A DNA stretch of 64,000 bases from Trochalopteron elliotii. Lineage: Eukaryota; Chordata; Aves; Passeriformes; Leiothrichidae. Both the position numbers and the translations under genes were made by a program. The notes beneath the pieces are model-generated. The model was not told the DNA's origin, searched no databases, and was given only the letters and a program-made list of their open reading frames with translations. Every line of letters starts with the position of its first letter. The first letter of the stretch is position 1. This document shows positions 12,950 through 24,929 of this stretch, piece after piece. Where the stretch lies: NCBI GenBank assembly GCA_024734555.1, contig JANPWX010000153.1:89501-153500 (forward strand). The letters run 5' to 3'.

Positions 12950-13440
12950 GGAGCTGACAGAGCATGATGCATTCATTTTCCTTGATTTTGTAGTGAGGGA
13001 AAAGGCTAGCATGAATAATTCAAAAATAATGCTGAGACTGTTAAGATTTAGTACTGGAGAGGTCATCACAGTTGGGAGAATGAGCTAGGAGACTATTACT
13101 ATTCCACGATCTTTGAATCTCAAGGTGACATCATTATTATTTCTCTATATCTATAATGTGGTGCTGCAACCAACTCATTGCAGTGTTTCTCATGTAGGGG
13201 AGAAAGATCAATTACATACAGACCTCAAAATGTGAACTATAAGCATAGTGTCCAATAAAACTGTCATTAACAGTCACCACAATTTTAACTGTGGGCTTCC
13301 AGGTCAAGCTGCTTTAAAAATGATAACTGACATTGAAAGGTTGAATAAAGAGCGCCCGCTCCAAAGGGAACGGGGCTGCACCCAAATAAGTTGTCATTAA
13401 CAAATTGGCTAATTCCCTTCTTCAGTTTACAGCAGTCAGT
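12950..13440. other. Candidate conserved non-coding stretch
   Basis: The stretch is repeat-free and AT-rich without being simple. It carries several TAAT/ATTA core motifs and a short GC-rich insert (GAGCGCCCGCTCC). This resembles vertebrate enhancer-like DNA in character only; conservation cannot be judged from one sequence. Confidence 0.2.
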
Positions 13441-13940
13441 GTTTCCATCATTGTTTCTGGTTGTAGATCCATGGAGAGCTCTGAGAAAAAAAAATTCAAA
13501 TAAAATCCTGAGTTTTCCACATGATCAGCATCAACAGTGGTGCTGGGGATGCGGAGAAAGCGTCCCTGTGTGGTTTAATTTTATTTATTCCTGTCTTGGA
13601 TGAGAAACTGAAAGATGTCACCTGTGGTAATGCAATCCCTACACCTCTAGCATGTGCTTCCAAATAGGCAGAGTCTCACTTTACCTTTTGACGTGTCAAG
13701 AAGTTAGCTGGAAAGTTCTGTGGGTTTCTCATTGTAACTGGCTTGGAACCAGCACAAGTGTGGATTGGACTCTGAGAATGTAACTCAAAGACTGTTGTTC
13801 ACCTCATTGAGCCAAGGGCCAAAAAGCCCACCATGGCTGTTAAGTGCTAAAGAGAGAAAGCAAAGAAACTCCACACTTTTCGAGGTGCTGTAGCAAGCAA
13901 GGAGTTTGTCTCTGTGCTGTGCTTGGCTTTGTTGTTTTGT

Positions 13941-14088
13941 TTTTTGTATTATTTTCCATCTTTATTAAAATGTTTTTGATTCTTGGGTTTTTTTTCTTGT
14001 ATTATTTTCCATCTTTATTAAAGCCTTTTTGATTTTGGGTTTTTTTTTTTGTATTATTTTCCATCTTTATTCAAACCTTTCTGATTTT
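13941..14088. repeat. Minisatellite, 52-53 bp unit, three copies
   Basis: The string GTATTATTTTCCATCTTTAT begins at 13946, 13999 and 14051, giving periods of 53 and 52. Each copy is followed by a CTTT/TTTTGATT segment and a T run of varying length. Confidence 0.9.
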
Positions 14089-15063
14089 TCAAGGCACACT
14101 CAATCGTGCCATCTCACTAATTAATATTAGCCACGTTTTTGCCAGGCTGGCCCTCAGAAGTGTGGGCAAAACCCATAGTCACCCAAATGGAAGCTGTGGT
14201 GGTGCTTTAACTGTTACCTCACCTCTCGGTGTGCCTGTGGAAGCCTGAGTTATCCAAAATAAACACTCCCTGTCGAATACTGGGAGCAGTGTGTGCCAGG
14301 AAACAGCCGCCAGGACTTCAGAGGCGCCTTCCATTGGGCGAGCGCTGCCTTGTGTGTTTAATTAAACATCCCTTTCCCTTGGAGAATATCCCCCAGGACT
14401 GCAACTCTCCCAATAAACACTTTTCTGACATGTTTTGTTTTCTTTTTTTTTTTTTTTTTTTGTAATTTTCAGATGAGTCTGAGGGATAAATAAGGAGGCT
14501 TTCATAACGAAATTACAGAGGGAAGGGGTTGTTGAGCCACCTGTTCCAAACACAAGGACATTTGATGTAAGCAGAGCTCAAATGTTTGTAAGAAATGTGC
14601 TGGAACTCTTTGAGGCTGTGATTCCTCCTCTGGATTTGAAGGAGCAAGCTGCCATCCTCTTCTCCTAGTTCTTTCCAGTGTTCCTTGTGGGATTTAGGCT
14701 TGGAGCACTGGGAGAACTCCTCACTCCTGGATAGCTGAGCATGGAGGTGGTGCAGGATGAGGAGCATCCCAGAGCTGTGCCTGCCTGGGTTCAATCAGCA
14801 GATCCTGCCCTTCCCACTCCTGGTTTCCTGCCTGTTTTTTCCCCTTGTGGCTCCTTCAGAGCCATGATCCACAGCCAGGAACACTCACTGTGCCTTACTG
14901 AAGCCAGGGAGCTCCAGCAGCTGCTCCAGGAGGGTCTATCCCAGGATATTGATGGCTCTTGGATATCCAACAGCTCCTCCATGTTTAGGGTCTAAATGAG
15001 CTCATGGGTGCCTTTCCTAAATTCTAATTTACATTGTTTCTACAAATTATATATTTTTGCCAT
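14089..15063. other. Unique non-coding DNA
   Basis: Nothing beyond a poly-T run near 14444-14461 is supportable. Open frames at 14513-14995 overlap on both strands and look like shadows of GC-rich non-coding sequence. Confidence 0.5.
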
Positions 15064-15193
15064 ACAACCACAGACTGGGTTGGGTGGGAAGGGACCTTAA
15101 ATCCCATCCTGTCCCACCCCCTGCCATGGACAGGGACACCTTCCACTATCCCAGGCTGCTACAAGCCCCATCCAGCCTAGCCTTAAACACCTT
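15064..15193 (-). mobile_element. CR1 LINE 3' fragment, short
   Basis: Antisense CR1 terminal piece containing the TGGGTTGGGTGGGAAGGGACC end block and the CCATGGACAGGGACACC block. It is abruptly 5'-truncated at an A-rich stretch (15200-15219). Confidence 0.88.
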
Positions 15194-15787
15194 ATAGTAC
15201 TAAAAAAAAAATAAAAAACATTCATATAATGAAGAAACACAAGGAACAAAGAGATGCAAATGTGTAAAAGAGGAAGAGCCTTTGTTATTTTGCTTGCCAG
15301 GCTCTCTGGTGTGCACAGCTGGACAGAGAGGGCACTGTGGCAGGACCGTGGGCTCCAGCCCTGCTGAACCAAAAGATTAAGAGGAGATTGGTCAGAGAAA
15401 TGAGAATTATAAAAGCTGGGAGAGACGTGATCCTGCGGCAGGAAAAATAAAACAACTGTGAAACAATGTCTCTCTAATGACTACAGGAAAATTAGGAAAG
15501 AGCAACGCAGCAGCTTCCTGGGTATTGCTTTTTTCCTGCTCAATCAAACATTTATTTTAATTTTTAGCTTTTGGAGGAAAGCCACATGACTTCACCCTTG
15601 TTATGCACCCTGAAGTGCCGGGATGTTTGTGTCAGGTTGCTGCACACTGTGCTGCTCCTCCTCTGCAGTGGTTAATCCTGCAGGGATTGACTCCTGGGCA
15701 CTGCCCTGGGGTTCATTTGGGAGAGCAAGGACGTTGGAGCATCATCACCAACAGGAATGGGCTGGTTGGACACCTAAAAACTGGAGA
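15194..15787. other. Unique non-coding DNA
   Basis: Nothing supportable is seen apart from the A-rich tract at 15200-15219. Confidence 0.5.
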
Positions 15788-16195
15788 TCAGAGAATCATG
15801 GAGTGGTTTGGGTTGGAAAGGATCTTAAATCCCACCCAGTGCCACCCCTGCCATGGCAGGGACACCTCCCACTGTCCCAGGCTGCTCCAAGCCCAATGTC
15901 CAGCCTGGCCTTGGGCACTGCCAGGGATCCAGGGGCAGCCACAGCAAATCTGGGAATTCCATCCCAGCCTCTCCCCACCCTCCCAGGGAACAATTCCTGC
16001 CCAAAATCCCATCTAAATCTACCCATTGTCAGTGTAAAGCCATTCCCTGTGTCCTGTCCCTCCAGCCCTTGTCCCCATCCCCTCTCCAGCTCTCCTGGAG
16101 CCCCTTTCGGCCCTGGCAGGGGCTCTGAGCTCTCCCTGGAGCTTCTCCTCTCCAGGTGAGCACCCCCAACTCTCCCAGCCTGGCTCCAGGGCAGA
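15788..16195 (-). mobile_element. CR1 LINE 3' fragment, about 400 bp
   Basis: Antisense copy with the full set of CR1 3' blocks, from the GCCAGGCTGGGAGAGTTGG block to the CATGATTCTCTG terminus. It is a close relative of the plus-strand copy at 19941-20334; the two form a long inverted pair about 3.7 kb apart. Confidence 0.93.
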
Positions 16196-18802
16196 GGGCC
16201 TTCTATGAGAGGAGAGAAAAAACCAATTTTATGGCACAAACACTGAGATCTCTGGAGACTTCAGCTTGCTTTTGTCCTTATCACAGCCCCTCTTGTTTTG
16301 GGGCCACCACACCACAGCAGCAGCTACATTTACTATTAGATTTATATTCAGGTGCTGTGGTGACAGCCCTACAAAATGTGGATTTCTGCAGGTCGGGCAC
16401 TAATTCAAATGGGTCACCTGCTCCTGGGTCACCTGCTCCAGGATTTCCAAACTTAATATTGCCCTGATTTGTGCTATGAGGAGTCTGGGAAAAGTTTTGC
16501 TGCCAGTTCTGCCTTTTAGATCACCTGAGGATTTCCTTTGGAGCTCCTGTGCTCCCTGCACAGTGCTGGATTTTGCTTGGAAAGGCCCTCTGGCTTTTGG
16601 GGGATCTTGTTTGAGATTTAAAAAGCATAATAATAATTTAATAATAATGAAATCTGTTTGACAAAAATGGTGTTTTTGCAGAAGCAAGCAGGGAGGAAAT
16701 CCTCTTTCTGCCAGAGTTTGGGTTTCATAATGTGTTTTGAAGCAACACCGGAGTCCTTTCAGAAGAGGGAAGGTTATGGTGCACTGGTCCCTAAACCAAC
16801 CCCAAAAAGCACTGAAACAAATGTTTTGAATGGATTCTTTGTTCATCACTGTCCAAACTAGAAACTCCATCCATTAATAATGAATTTGGAAAAAGTGTTG
16901 AAAAGCTGCAATAATGAGAAATTGGTTTATCCATGGAGGACATTCTGTGGTCAGTGCCCAGTTAAGGGTGGGATCCTGTCCTCCCACCAGGACAGGAGAG
17001 GAAAGTGGCAGAAAAGGAAAGTGGCAGAAAAGGAAAGGCTAAAGAGAGTCATTAAAACCTGTTTATCATTGAAAAAAAAAAAATCACAAGTTTGTTCCTA
17101 GCACGGGAATGCAAAGTGCAGCGTTCAAGGAAATGTAAACACAACTGCAACTATTTCATTTCATGGGAGGTTTTTGTTGCTCTCCTATAAAATTTAATGG
17201 GTTGCCTCATGAGAAGCAGCTCATTAATATGAATATGAGGATCACGTTCCAACCTGCAAACTAAACAACACAAAGATGGGTGATGTTGATTTTCCTTGGC
17301 TGGTTAAAAGCATGAACTGCAGCCCGTGGAAGGAGCTGGAGCCTGGGGATAAAGCAGGGAAGTGGGAATCAGGGGGTTGTGCTGCTCATCCCAACTCTGT
17401 GTCAGATCCCTCTGATGTGAACCCGAGCAAATCAATTAACTGCTGTTTGCTTTGGTTCCTGAACCAGGTTAAATCAACCAACGCTGAGCTGCTGATTGGG
17501 AGGCGAAATAATTAGAATTAATTACTCTGGTTTCCATGATCATCACTGGGGTGATGGGCAGTGCTGGAGTGAAGCCCCAGGGCTTGGGCTTGGGATGATT
17601 TGGTATGCTGGAGTCTGGGCTAATCCCAAAGCTTCACCCCACTGCTGTGGTTGCATTTATTGTATTTATGATGACTCCAGATCAACCCTGACTGTGGAAT
17701 TTGGGGTTTTTAATGTGGCTGCCCATGGACGAGGCTAAAAGGAACATTCCCACATCCTTGGTTCCCTCTGGAATGATGGACAAGAGTCTTTTCCATGAGG
17801 TTGCTGCTTGATGTTTTCAGGAGGTTGCTACATGAAAAAAAAAAAGAAGTAAAATTAGCAAAATGGCTTCAAAACGAAATTGAAAAATCAGACAGCAAAC
17901 AGCCAGGAAGGGTCATATTTTTGGCCCTCAAAATATGTTCATTTTCCCACATTTATCAAATTAGGAATAATTTTCCAGAAGACTCTGGATTCCAAAGTCC
18001 CTTTTGTGATTGCACTAAAGCTCACCGGTGAATTTCAGCTGTTGTTTAGGGATTGGTACCTCAAGAAACTTCAATTATGTTTCTTTATTTGTCATTTATT
18101 CATCAGCAAAATTCCTTACGATGATTTTAAATTCATAAGTGGATGTAGGGTTTGTCTTAAACCCTGATGGTGGAGATTATATATGGAGGGGCTTTGAGGC
18201 ATGGGAGATTTCACAAAAAAAATCACTGTTTATTTATTTCTTATAGAAATATATCATAAAATAAATGTTAGCACTGAAAAGTGCCAAATGTTCAGGCTTT
18301 ATTCCTGCAGTGGGATAGGATCTGTTACACTGCTATAAAACATTGCTTAATTCAGAGTTCCTTCAGCATGAGCCCTCCAAGGTGGGTATTTACCCCTGAG
18401 TGTCCCTCTCCATTCCTGGTGGGAGCTCCTCTCCTTGATGCCTCCAAGGTCTGTCCAGGTGAAAACACAAAGACAGCCTGCTGAAAATGAAAAGAAACCA
18501 AAAAGAATGTGATTTTTTAAAAAAATAAAGTTCCCATCTCATTGTAATTGCAAAAAGTTGAAGGAAGATACAATTTCTATAAAACTGACAACTGTCAACT
18601 GTCATGACACAACATTTTTTGATCATTCTTTCTGGAGTTGCTTAAAATGAGGGTTTTATTCTGGCTTTATATTTTATGATCTGGTTCTGCTTCTGTGGGT
18701 CTCCCGAAATGGGAATTACACTCGATACTGGGAATCCCAGAAAATCGATTCTGTCTATCACCAGCCCACAATTTGAATTTTTCCTTTTTCTTTTGTTCTG
18801 TG
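16196..18802. other. Unique non-coding DNA
   Basis: No gene is recognised. Two small tandem duplications are present: a 14-15 bp GGGTCACCTGCTCC pair (about 16409-16440) and a 16-bp unit repeated at 17001-17036. The rest is AT-rich unique sequence. Confidence 0.5.
17001..17036. repeat. Tandem 16-bp repeat, just over two copies
   Basis: The unit GAAAGTGGCAGAAAAG occurs twice in tandem, followed by a partial copy. Confidence 0.85.
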
Positions 18803-19076
18803 GAGGAGCTGCCATCCTGGTGGGAGATGCAGAACTCTGGGATGAATTCATCCCCATCCTGGTGGAGCTTCAGAGCTCTGGGATGAATTCATCCCCATCC
18901 TGGTGGGAACTGTACAACTCTGGGATGAATTCATCCCCATCCTGGTGGGAACTGCACAATTCCTGGGATGAATTCATCCCCATCCTGGTGGAGCTGCACA
19001 ATTCTGGGATGAATTCATCCCCATCCTGGTGAAGCTGCAGAATGCTGTGATGGATTCATCTCCATCCCTGCCTCCA
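18803..19076. repeat. Minisatellite, about 42 bp unit, six to seven copies
   Basis: The core GATGAATTCATCCCCATCC recurs about every 41-43 bases. Each central copy contains the 12-bp perfect palindrome GATGAATTCATC, which includes an EcoRI site. The outer units are diverged. Because 42 is a multiple of three, the array stays open and gives a repetitive 14-residue frame; there is no evidence that this is translated. Confidence 0.92.
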
Positions 19077-19940
19077 GCCCAGCTCAGGGCTGGGGTGCCC
19101 AGGGGAGCTCCAGACCCAAACCATGACCCACCATCAGCAGCATTTCCTGGAGGGATGCTGGTTTGTACTGGGAGGGAAGACTGGGAAAGTCTTGCCTTGT
19201 GTGGCAGCCTTGGGATGGATCCTGATAAAGTGAAAAATTTCATAATAAAAATGATAAACAATCAAGTTCATGGTAAGTCCATAAAACTTCCAATAATCAT
19301 TAAACTTTTAGGATAAAGCACATGAAACTTACTTTGGAAAACTCAGACCTGCTCCTCAACTTGCACAAGGAAAAAAGTGTGAAACATTCTACTTTTTTTT
19401 TTATTTTATTTTGTTACATTTTTGCTCCTGTGCGCATACTCAGGAGACCCCTTTATTTCAAATTTAAAATAGTCCATGAAAATCTGTATTGACGTAATAG
19501 CTTATTAGGCTACAAGCAAAATATTCCCAGAACTAATTTTTAATTAATATAGTTCACTGAAAACTTATAAAAGATTCATACATAATATGATAAAAGAAAT
19601 AAACATCCTCAATACCATGTTAAGTTTCTTTTCTTTGTCAAACATTGGGGTTTTTTCCTCTGCTACCAGCACAATAAAACCTGCTCCTACAAAATTGACT
19701 TGTCTTTGGCAGCTCTGTCAGATGTGATATTTTCTGATCCATAAAATGGTGCTTATTAATCAGAGTCAGATCCTGACACCTTCTCTCACTTTGGGCGCTG
19801 CCTTTCATAAACAGCTTCACATTTTTAATCCAGACTTTTCCCTGGAGTCACTGTCCCCCCAAAATGCTGCTCCAGAGCTCTGGAGGCTACTGAAAATCCT
19901 GTCCCTCACCTCCAGGAGTTTTGTGTCACTCATAAAAACA
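19077..19940. other. Unique non-coding DNA
   Basis: AT-rich sequence with a T-rich tract near 19393-19420. No gene or mobile element can be supported. Confidence 0.5.
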
Positions 19941-20334
19941 GGCTGGGACACCTGGGGGTGCTCACCTGGAGAGGAGAAGCTCCAGGGAGAGCTCAGAGCC
20001 CCTGGCAGGGCCTAAAGGGGCTCCAGGAGAGCTGGAGAGGGACTGGGGACAAGGGCTGGAGGGACAGGACACAGGGAATGGCTTTAAGCTGACAGTGGGT
20101 AGATTTAGATGGGATTTTGGGCAGGAATTGTTCCCCAGGAGGGTGGGGAGGAGCTGGGATAGAATTCCCAGATTTGCTGTGGCTGCCCCTGGATCCCTGG
20201 CAGTGCCCAAGGCCAGGCTGGACATTGGGCTTGGAGCAGCCTGGGACAGTGGGAGGTGTCCCTGCCATGGCTGGGGTGGCACTGGATGATCTTTGAGGTC
20301 CCTTCCAGCCCAAACTATTGCATTGTTTTATGAT
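19941..20334 (+). mobile_element. CR1 LINE 3' fragment, about 390 bp
   Basis: Sense copy running from the GCTCACCTGGAGAGGAGAAG block through GGGCAGGAATTGTTCCC, CTGGATCCCTGGCAGTGCC and CTTGGAGCAGCCTGGGAC to a degenerate terminus (TTGCATTGTTTTATGATT). It is 5'-truncated and has no coding region. Confidence 0.93.
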
Positions 20335-22079
20335 TTTCAAGTGACAGGAGTTTCCTAGAACTGACCTCATTTCTCTGCAGTCACAGCAAGGTGGGAGCCT
20401 GAGTCCCAGATTTTCCCCTCAGTGAGTTCCCCCTGTAGCTGTGGGAAGTTGCCATCTCCAGGGATGTTTTTTGGCCACATCCCTGGCAAAGGAAGGTTCA
20501 TGCCAGGATTGCTAGGTGGGGAAGGTGCCTTGACCCAGGTTCCTCCTGAAGGGTTGGTCCCACCTGCAGGGGCTGACCCCACAGAAGACACAGAGAGAAC
20601 TCCTCTGAGAATTGGGCAGGGCTGCTTTGAGCCTTGCCAGCAAGGGTGAGCTTCTGTGACCTGTTTGGCACAATAAACTTGATTTTTGCCCTGAAAAAGC
20701 AGCTGTTCAATGGATGGTATCTGATACTGAACATTTTGCTGCTCTGAGGAGCCCTTTCCTCCTCACATTCTTCTGCCCCCCAAAGTCCTTCACAGACATA
20801 AACCCTGTGTTTCGAGTCCTCATTATTTTCCCATTTGCATCAGAGGCTTCCATGGTGGAATTGGACACAAAAGTTAATTTGGGACAGCTCCATAAAACCT
20901 GGGGGCTCTTGGTCGTGGGGAGGGAGGGATGGATGGGACTGCTTGGGTGGGACTGACCACAGCTGGGGTGTTCTGTAGCAGGGTGGAGGCTTTATTCCTT
21001 CATCCTCCCTTGTTTTGGCAAGGCCAGGGACTTCTCTGGAAGGATGACAACCTGGATCCACATTTCCTGCCCTGTTATTCCCAGCAGCTGCCATTCCCCC
21101 TGCAAGGGCTCCAAAACAAAGGATGTGTCACACTTCTCTTGAAGTGATGACAATTGAAGCTGTTGATTTTTATGTGGATTTAAGTAATGACAATTGAAGC
21201 TGTTGATTTTAAGTTATTGATTTTTATTGATTTTTCTCTAATCAAACCTCGCTGCTTTGGTTTAAAGGAAAGACAATCCTGTTCCTACCAAAACTGTTCT
21301 GCCAAACTTCAGCATCGTGACACTCCCAGGGGACAGAAGGGGATTTGGGATTTGAACTCCCTGTGCTGGTGCTCCTGACTGAGGGCAGAAGCTCCTGCTG
21401 GTGGAGGGGAGAGGATAAAAAGGCAGGGATTTATGTTTTTATAATTTTAGCAGAAACATTAAGAAATAAAGGCTGAATGACAGCAGCCCCAAGGGTGGGC
21501 TGAGAGGTCTCTTACCTCTGCAGAGCCATCTCCAGGTAGCAGAGAACCTTCCACTCACTTCTCAAGAATTGCCCAAATCACTAAATTCTGCGTCAGAAAG
21601 ACTCCAGGTATTTCACTGGAGATCTGAGCCATTAAAATCTCCTTGGGGGGCACTTGCAAATGCTGTCCCTTGTCCCATTTGTCATCTCAGCAGCGTGCCC
21701 ACTGAAAGAGTGAGGTGAAAATCTTGGCCATCTCCTGGAAAATCTTTCCTAATTAATCCAATTGAGTACCTTAGTCTGAGTCAGGATAACACTATGTATT
21801 TAATAGGATTTAGCCCTGTGAATTCTTGATATCCGTGGCTCCTATGTGGCTTTAATACACTCAGCATTTTTCAGGATTAGGTGTTAAGGGCTTGATCCCA
21901 AAACGTTTAAAATCAATAGGTGTTTTCCTTTGACTTCAGTGGGCTTTGCTTCAGCCTCGAAATATCAGTCGATACTTTCTGATCTGAGCACAGAAAAATA
22001 CTTTTCAATCGTGTTTCCAAAACTCTCATTACTGACTTTGCACCACATAACTTCTCCAACTCTGTGTGGATTTGAATAG
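20335..22079. other. Unique non-coding DNA
   Basis: A two-copy 40-bp duplication lies at 21147-21210. No gene can be supported; open frames here are short and overlap on both strands. Confidence 0.5.
21147..21210. repeat. Tandem duplication, 40-bp period
   Basis: A 24-base segment starting ATGACAATTGAAGC is repeated exactly at 21147 and 21187. Confidence 0.85.
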
Positions 22080-22450
22080 GGAAATATTAACCAAAACAAT
22101 AATGATATTATTAGCTGAAGTTTTAGCTTTTAAACTCAATAAAAGATACCGCTGGGTATTCTTTAATGTTATAGAAGAAGAATGATTAATTTAAGGTTCA
22201 GGTGCAAGACAAGGTCAGGCAAGAATTGTTACTGTATACAGTGAGCATTTCAAGATGAATTTGGGGTTTGAAGTATCATTTTATGATGCATTTTCTGTTT
22301 TGTTATCAGGGGAAGTATGATGGGTGACATACGAGTGATCACAGTGTTTTGGTGCAATGTTCTGTGATGGGCTTTTCATAAAAATTAGCTGACAATGTCA
22401 TGAGTATACAAGTAAATTTATAGCTTTCATACTGGAGTGCCATTCCCAGA
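22080..22450. other. Candidate conserved non-coding stretch
   Basis: Repeat-free, AT-rich but complex sequence with many TAAT/ATTA cores and a TGATCACAGTG motif. It is given only as a place to look for conservation. Confidence 0.18.
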
Positions 22451-23507
22451 GCTATTTCCAATCACTTGGGCTTTTTATTAAGTTTATTGTTCTTTTATTG
22501 TTCAGTGGAGTGTAAGCAGTGAGATTACAAATAAATGTAAGTTGCAGTGGGTATGAAGTCAGGCTTGCAGAATTAGGGACGATGCAAGAGGAGAGAGCAG
22601 AAATTAATTTGGATCCTGGGGAAAGGGGAGTCCTGGCATCCCCTGGCATCGTGTGGGGTCAGAGCCTGCTGTGCCCTCCTGCCACAGCCACCACCAAACA
22701 GCCCCAAAACAAACTCTCACTTGTGGTCCCAATATCCTGACCACTTTTTCCCCCTTTTTTGCTTGTTTTTATTGCCTGGTTCTCTCTCCACTCTCCTTCT
22801 TCTCTTACTCCAGCACACTTGCAGCAAAACAGCCCCAACAAGTGAAGGGTGATGAAGTTTCTCATTTTAGCATCATTCTCAGAATATCTCTGGCATGGAA
22901 CCTTCAGCATTTATTTCCCTCTCCTTTTTCTCCCCTCAAACAGCGAATACTTTATCATTTTGGTTAATATCCTGACCAGCAGAGCAGAAAATCAGACTCA
23001 TAGCTTTTAATGACACATTTTCAACTGCAAGTTAGTAAAAAAAAAAATCATTTTTATGTGGCTCTCCAATACTTATACAGACTTGGAGAAACATAATTAA
23101 AATTTGTGTTCCTTCTTTGTTATTACTGCTGTGGACTCCACTTAAACTGGATGCTGTTTGTCTGGGCAATCAGACAATAGCTGGAATCCAAAAGCAAATC
23201 GATTTGCTGTGTGGCTTGTGCTATTACTTAAGTTATAAATAAAATGATTTTTCCCAGATGGCTCCCTGATGGCCCTGCACTCTTCCCCATACCAGCTCCA
23301 GCTTTTCATCCCTGCTGCATCTCCCTGGTGCATTCCCAGGCTGCTGCCACCTCCCTGTTCCCTCCTGTCTTCCCCCAAATGGCCAAAAATCTGTGGCTGG
23401 ACTGGGAGGAGGTTTATGGCAATCCCAAGGTGGTCACTGAGTTCCTCCTGAGGCTGCAAAATCCTGGCTTAGCTTTGGAGAACCAGCATCAAACCCTGCA
23501 GAAAATC
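22451..23507. other. Unique non-coding DNA
   Basis: No mobile element or supportable gene is seen. A plus-strand open frame at 23244-23510 has no recognisable domain. Confidence 0.45.
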
Positions 23508-23576
23508 TGATCTGGGTGGTCAGACACTCCCTGGTGTGATCCTGGGCTGTGAAAATCACAGAATCCCAGAAAGCTG
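23508..23576 (+). repeat. Dispersed duplicate, copy 1 (partner 24500-24566)
   Basis: About 60 bases beginning TGATCTGGGTGGTCAGACAC are nearly identical to the partner 1 kb downstream in the same orientation, with only one or two differences up to AATCACAGAATC. Both copies then lead into CR1-like sequence. Confidence 0.85.
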
Positions 23577-23670
23577 AGTTGAGTTTGGGAGGGATTCCAA
23601 GGTTTTAGGCTCCACCCTGAGGGCAGTGCCAGGTTTTCCCTTTTCCCTGTGCCAGGAGATGCCCAGCCCT
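23549..23670 (-). mobile_element. Probable degenerate CR1 3' fragment
   Basis: The AATCACAGAATC start and a following GAGTTTGGGAGGGATTCC segment fit an antisense CR1 end. The body is too diverged to be sure. Confidence 0.4.
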
Positions 23671-24499
23671 CCTCCCTTCCTTATCCCTCCCTCTGCTGAA
23701 TGAACCACTTGAAGCCACTGGTGAAGGATGAAGTGACATTTCAGGTGGCCAAGTTCGACCTCCTAATTTATTTTTCTAGAGAAAACATTCTAAAACATAA
23801 AGTCTTAACTTTTCTCACGGTGTTTACTTCACGGGCAAGTTCTCCTTCCACAAATGTGGGCAGGGCACCACTGGAAACTAAAAATATAGACTTGAGTGCA
23901 TATAACACAGACTGACCCAAGCTTTGCTTTCATTTTGCTTTCTCAAGATGACTGAAATTGTTAATCCTAAATTTTATATTTTTGTAATTATTTTTTTTTA
24001 AGAAAACAGGGAAGGTGTTCCTGGTAATCAGGCAATGTTCATAACAGGAGGAAAACAATTATGAGGAAACCAAGTATATTGGAAAAATGGTGGGTCTAAA
24101 AATAAATATTTTTCCATGAACACACAAGAACTATATTGAGAATTACACGGGAAAAAAAAATCAATAAAAAGTAGTATATAATAGCCATAGAGTTCAAACA
24201 AAGTGCATTCATTCCCTAGTCCCTAGGAGGACCCCTGATATATATGTGCAAAACTTAATGAAAATCAGACTTTGTCGTGTCATCAAAAACAGCAAAGCAG
24301 TTGGCTGAGCTTTCCCTACGTTTTGGCTACTCCTTGCTCCATAAATATAGCACCTATTTAAAGGACCAAGCCTTGTTCCCAGTAAAGATGCAAACCTCAG
24401 ACAAACTTTGGCAGGGGTTTGGGGGCCCCAAGGTTTACTCAGAGCGTGGTGGGTGCTCGGTGGGGAGCTCAGTGTCCCAGGGGTGTGGGTTTGGTGGGG
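23671..24499. other. Unique AT-rich non-coding DNA
   Basis: Nothing supportable is seen beyond short A- and T-rich runs. Confidence 0.5.
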
Positions 24500-24566
24500 T
24501 GATCTGGGTGGTCAGACACTCCCTGATGTGATCCTGGGGTGTGAAAATCACAGAATCACAGAATAG
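24500..24566 (+). repeat. Dispersed duplicate, copy 2 (partner 23508-23576)
   Basis: This is the second copy of the segment beginning TGATCTGGGTGGTCAGACAC. It lies at the 3' end of the CR1 fragment that starts at about 24548, so it is that element's downstream flank. Confidence 0.85.
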
Positions 24567-24805
24567 TTTGGGTTAAAAGGGACCTTAAAGCCCATCCAGT
24601 GCCATGGGCAGGGGCACCTTCCACTGTCCCAGGTGGCTTCAAACCTGTCCAGCCTGGCCTTGGGCACTTCTAGGGATCCAGGGGCAGCCACAGCTTCTCT
24701 GGGCACCCTGTGCCAGGGCCTGCCAGGCAACAATTCCTGCCCAAAAATCCAACCCAAACATGTTCTGTGTCACTTTGAAGGCATTCCCTCTTGGCCAAAG
24801 TCCAC
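24548..24805 (-). mobile_element. CR1 LINE 3' fragment (copy A of a tandem pair)
   Basis: Antisense copy from the CACAGAATCACAGAATAG terminus through the CCATGGGCAGGGGCACC block to the CATTCCCTCTTGGCC position. It is directly followed by a second partial copy in the same orientation, which begins in the middle of the CR1 3' region. Confidence 0.9.
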
Positions 24806-24929
24806 AGTCCCAGGCTGCTCCAAGCCCCAGTGTCCAACCTGGCCTTGGGCACTGCCAGGGATCCAGGGGCAGCCACAGCTGCTCTGGGCACCCTGTGCCA
24901 GGGCCTCACACCCTGCCAGGGAAGAATTC
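24806..24929 (-). mobile_element. CR1 LINE fragment (copy B, left part, split by LTR insertion)
   Basis: It begins at the CAGTCCCAGGCTGCTCC position, so it lacks the last 80 or so bases of CR1, and runs to GGGAAGAATTC. The CR1 sequence resumes at 25606 with CAATTCCTGCCC, which shows that the LTR element between was inserted into this CR1. Confidence 0.88.
24924..24929. repeat. Target-site duplication, left (GAATTC)
   Basis: Six bases before LTR copy 1. The right partner at 25606-25611 reads CAATTC, differing by one base. Uninterrupted CR1 copies here read CAATTC at this point, so the left copy has probably mutated. Confidence 0.7.

Noticed and set aside
18676..19032. 118-codon frame with a 14-residue repeat
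   Set aside because: Explained by the 42-bp minisatellite unit; no coding context.
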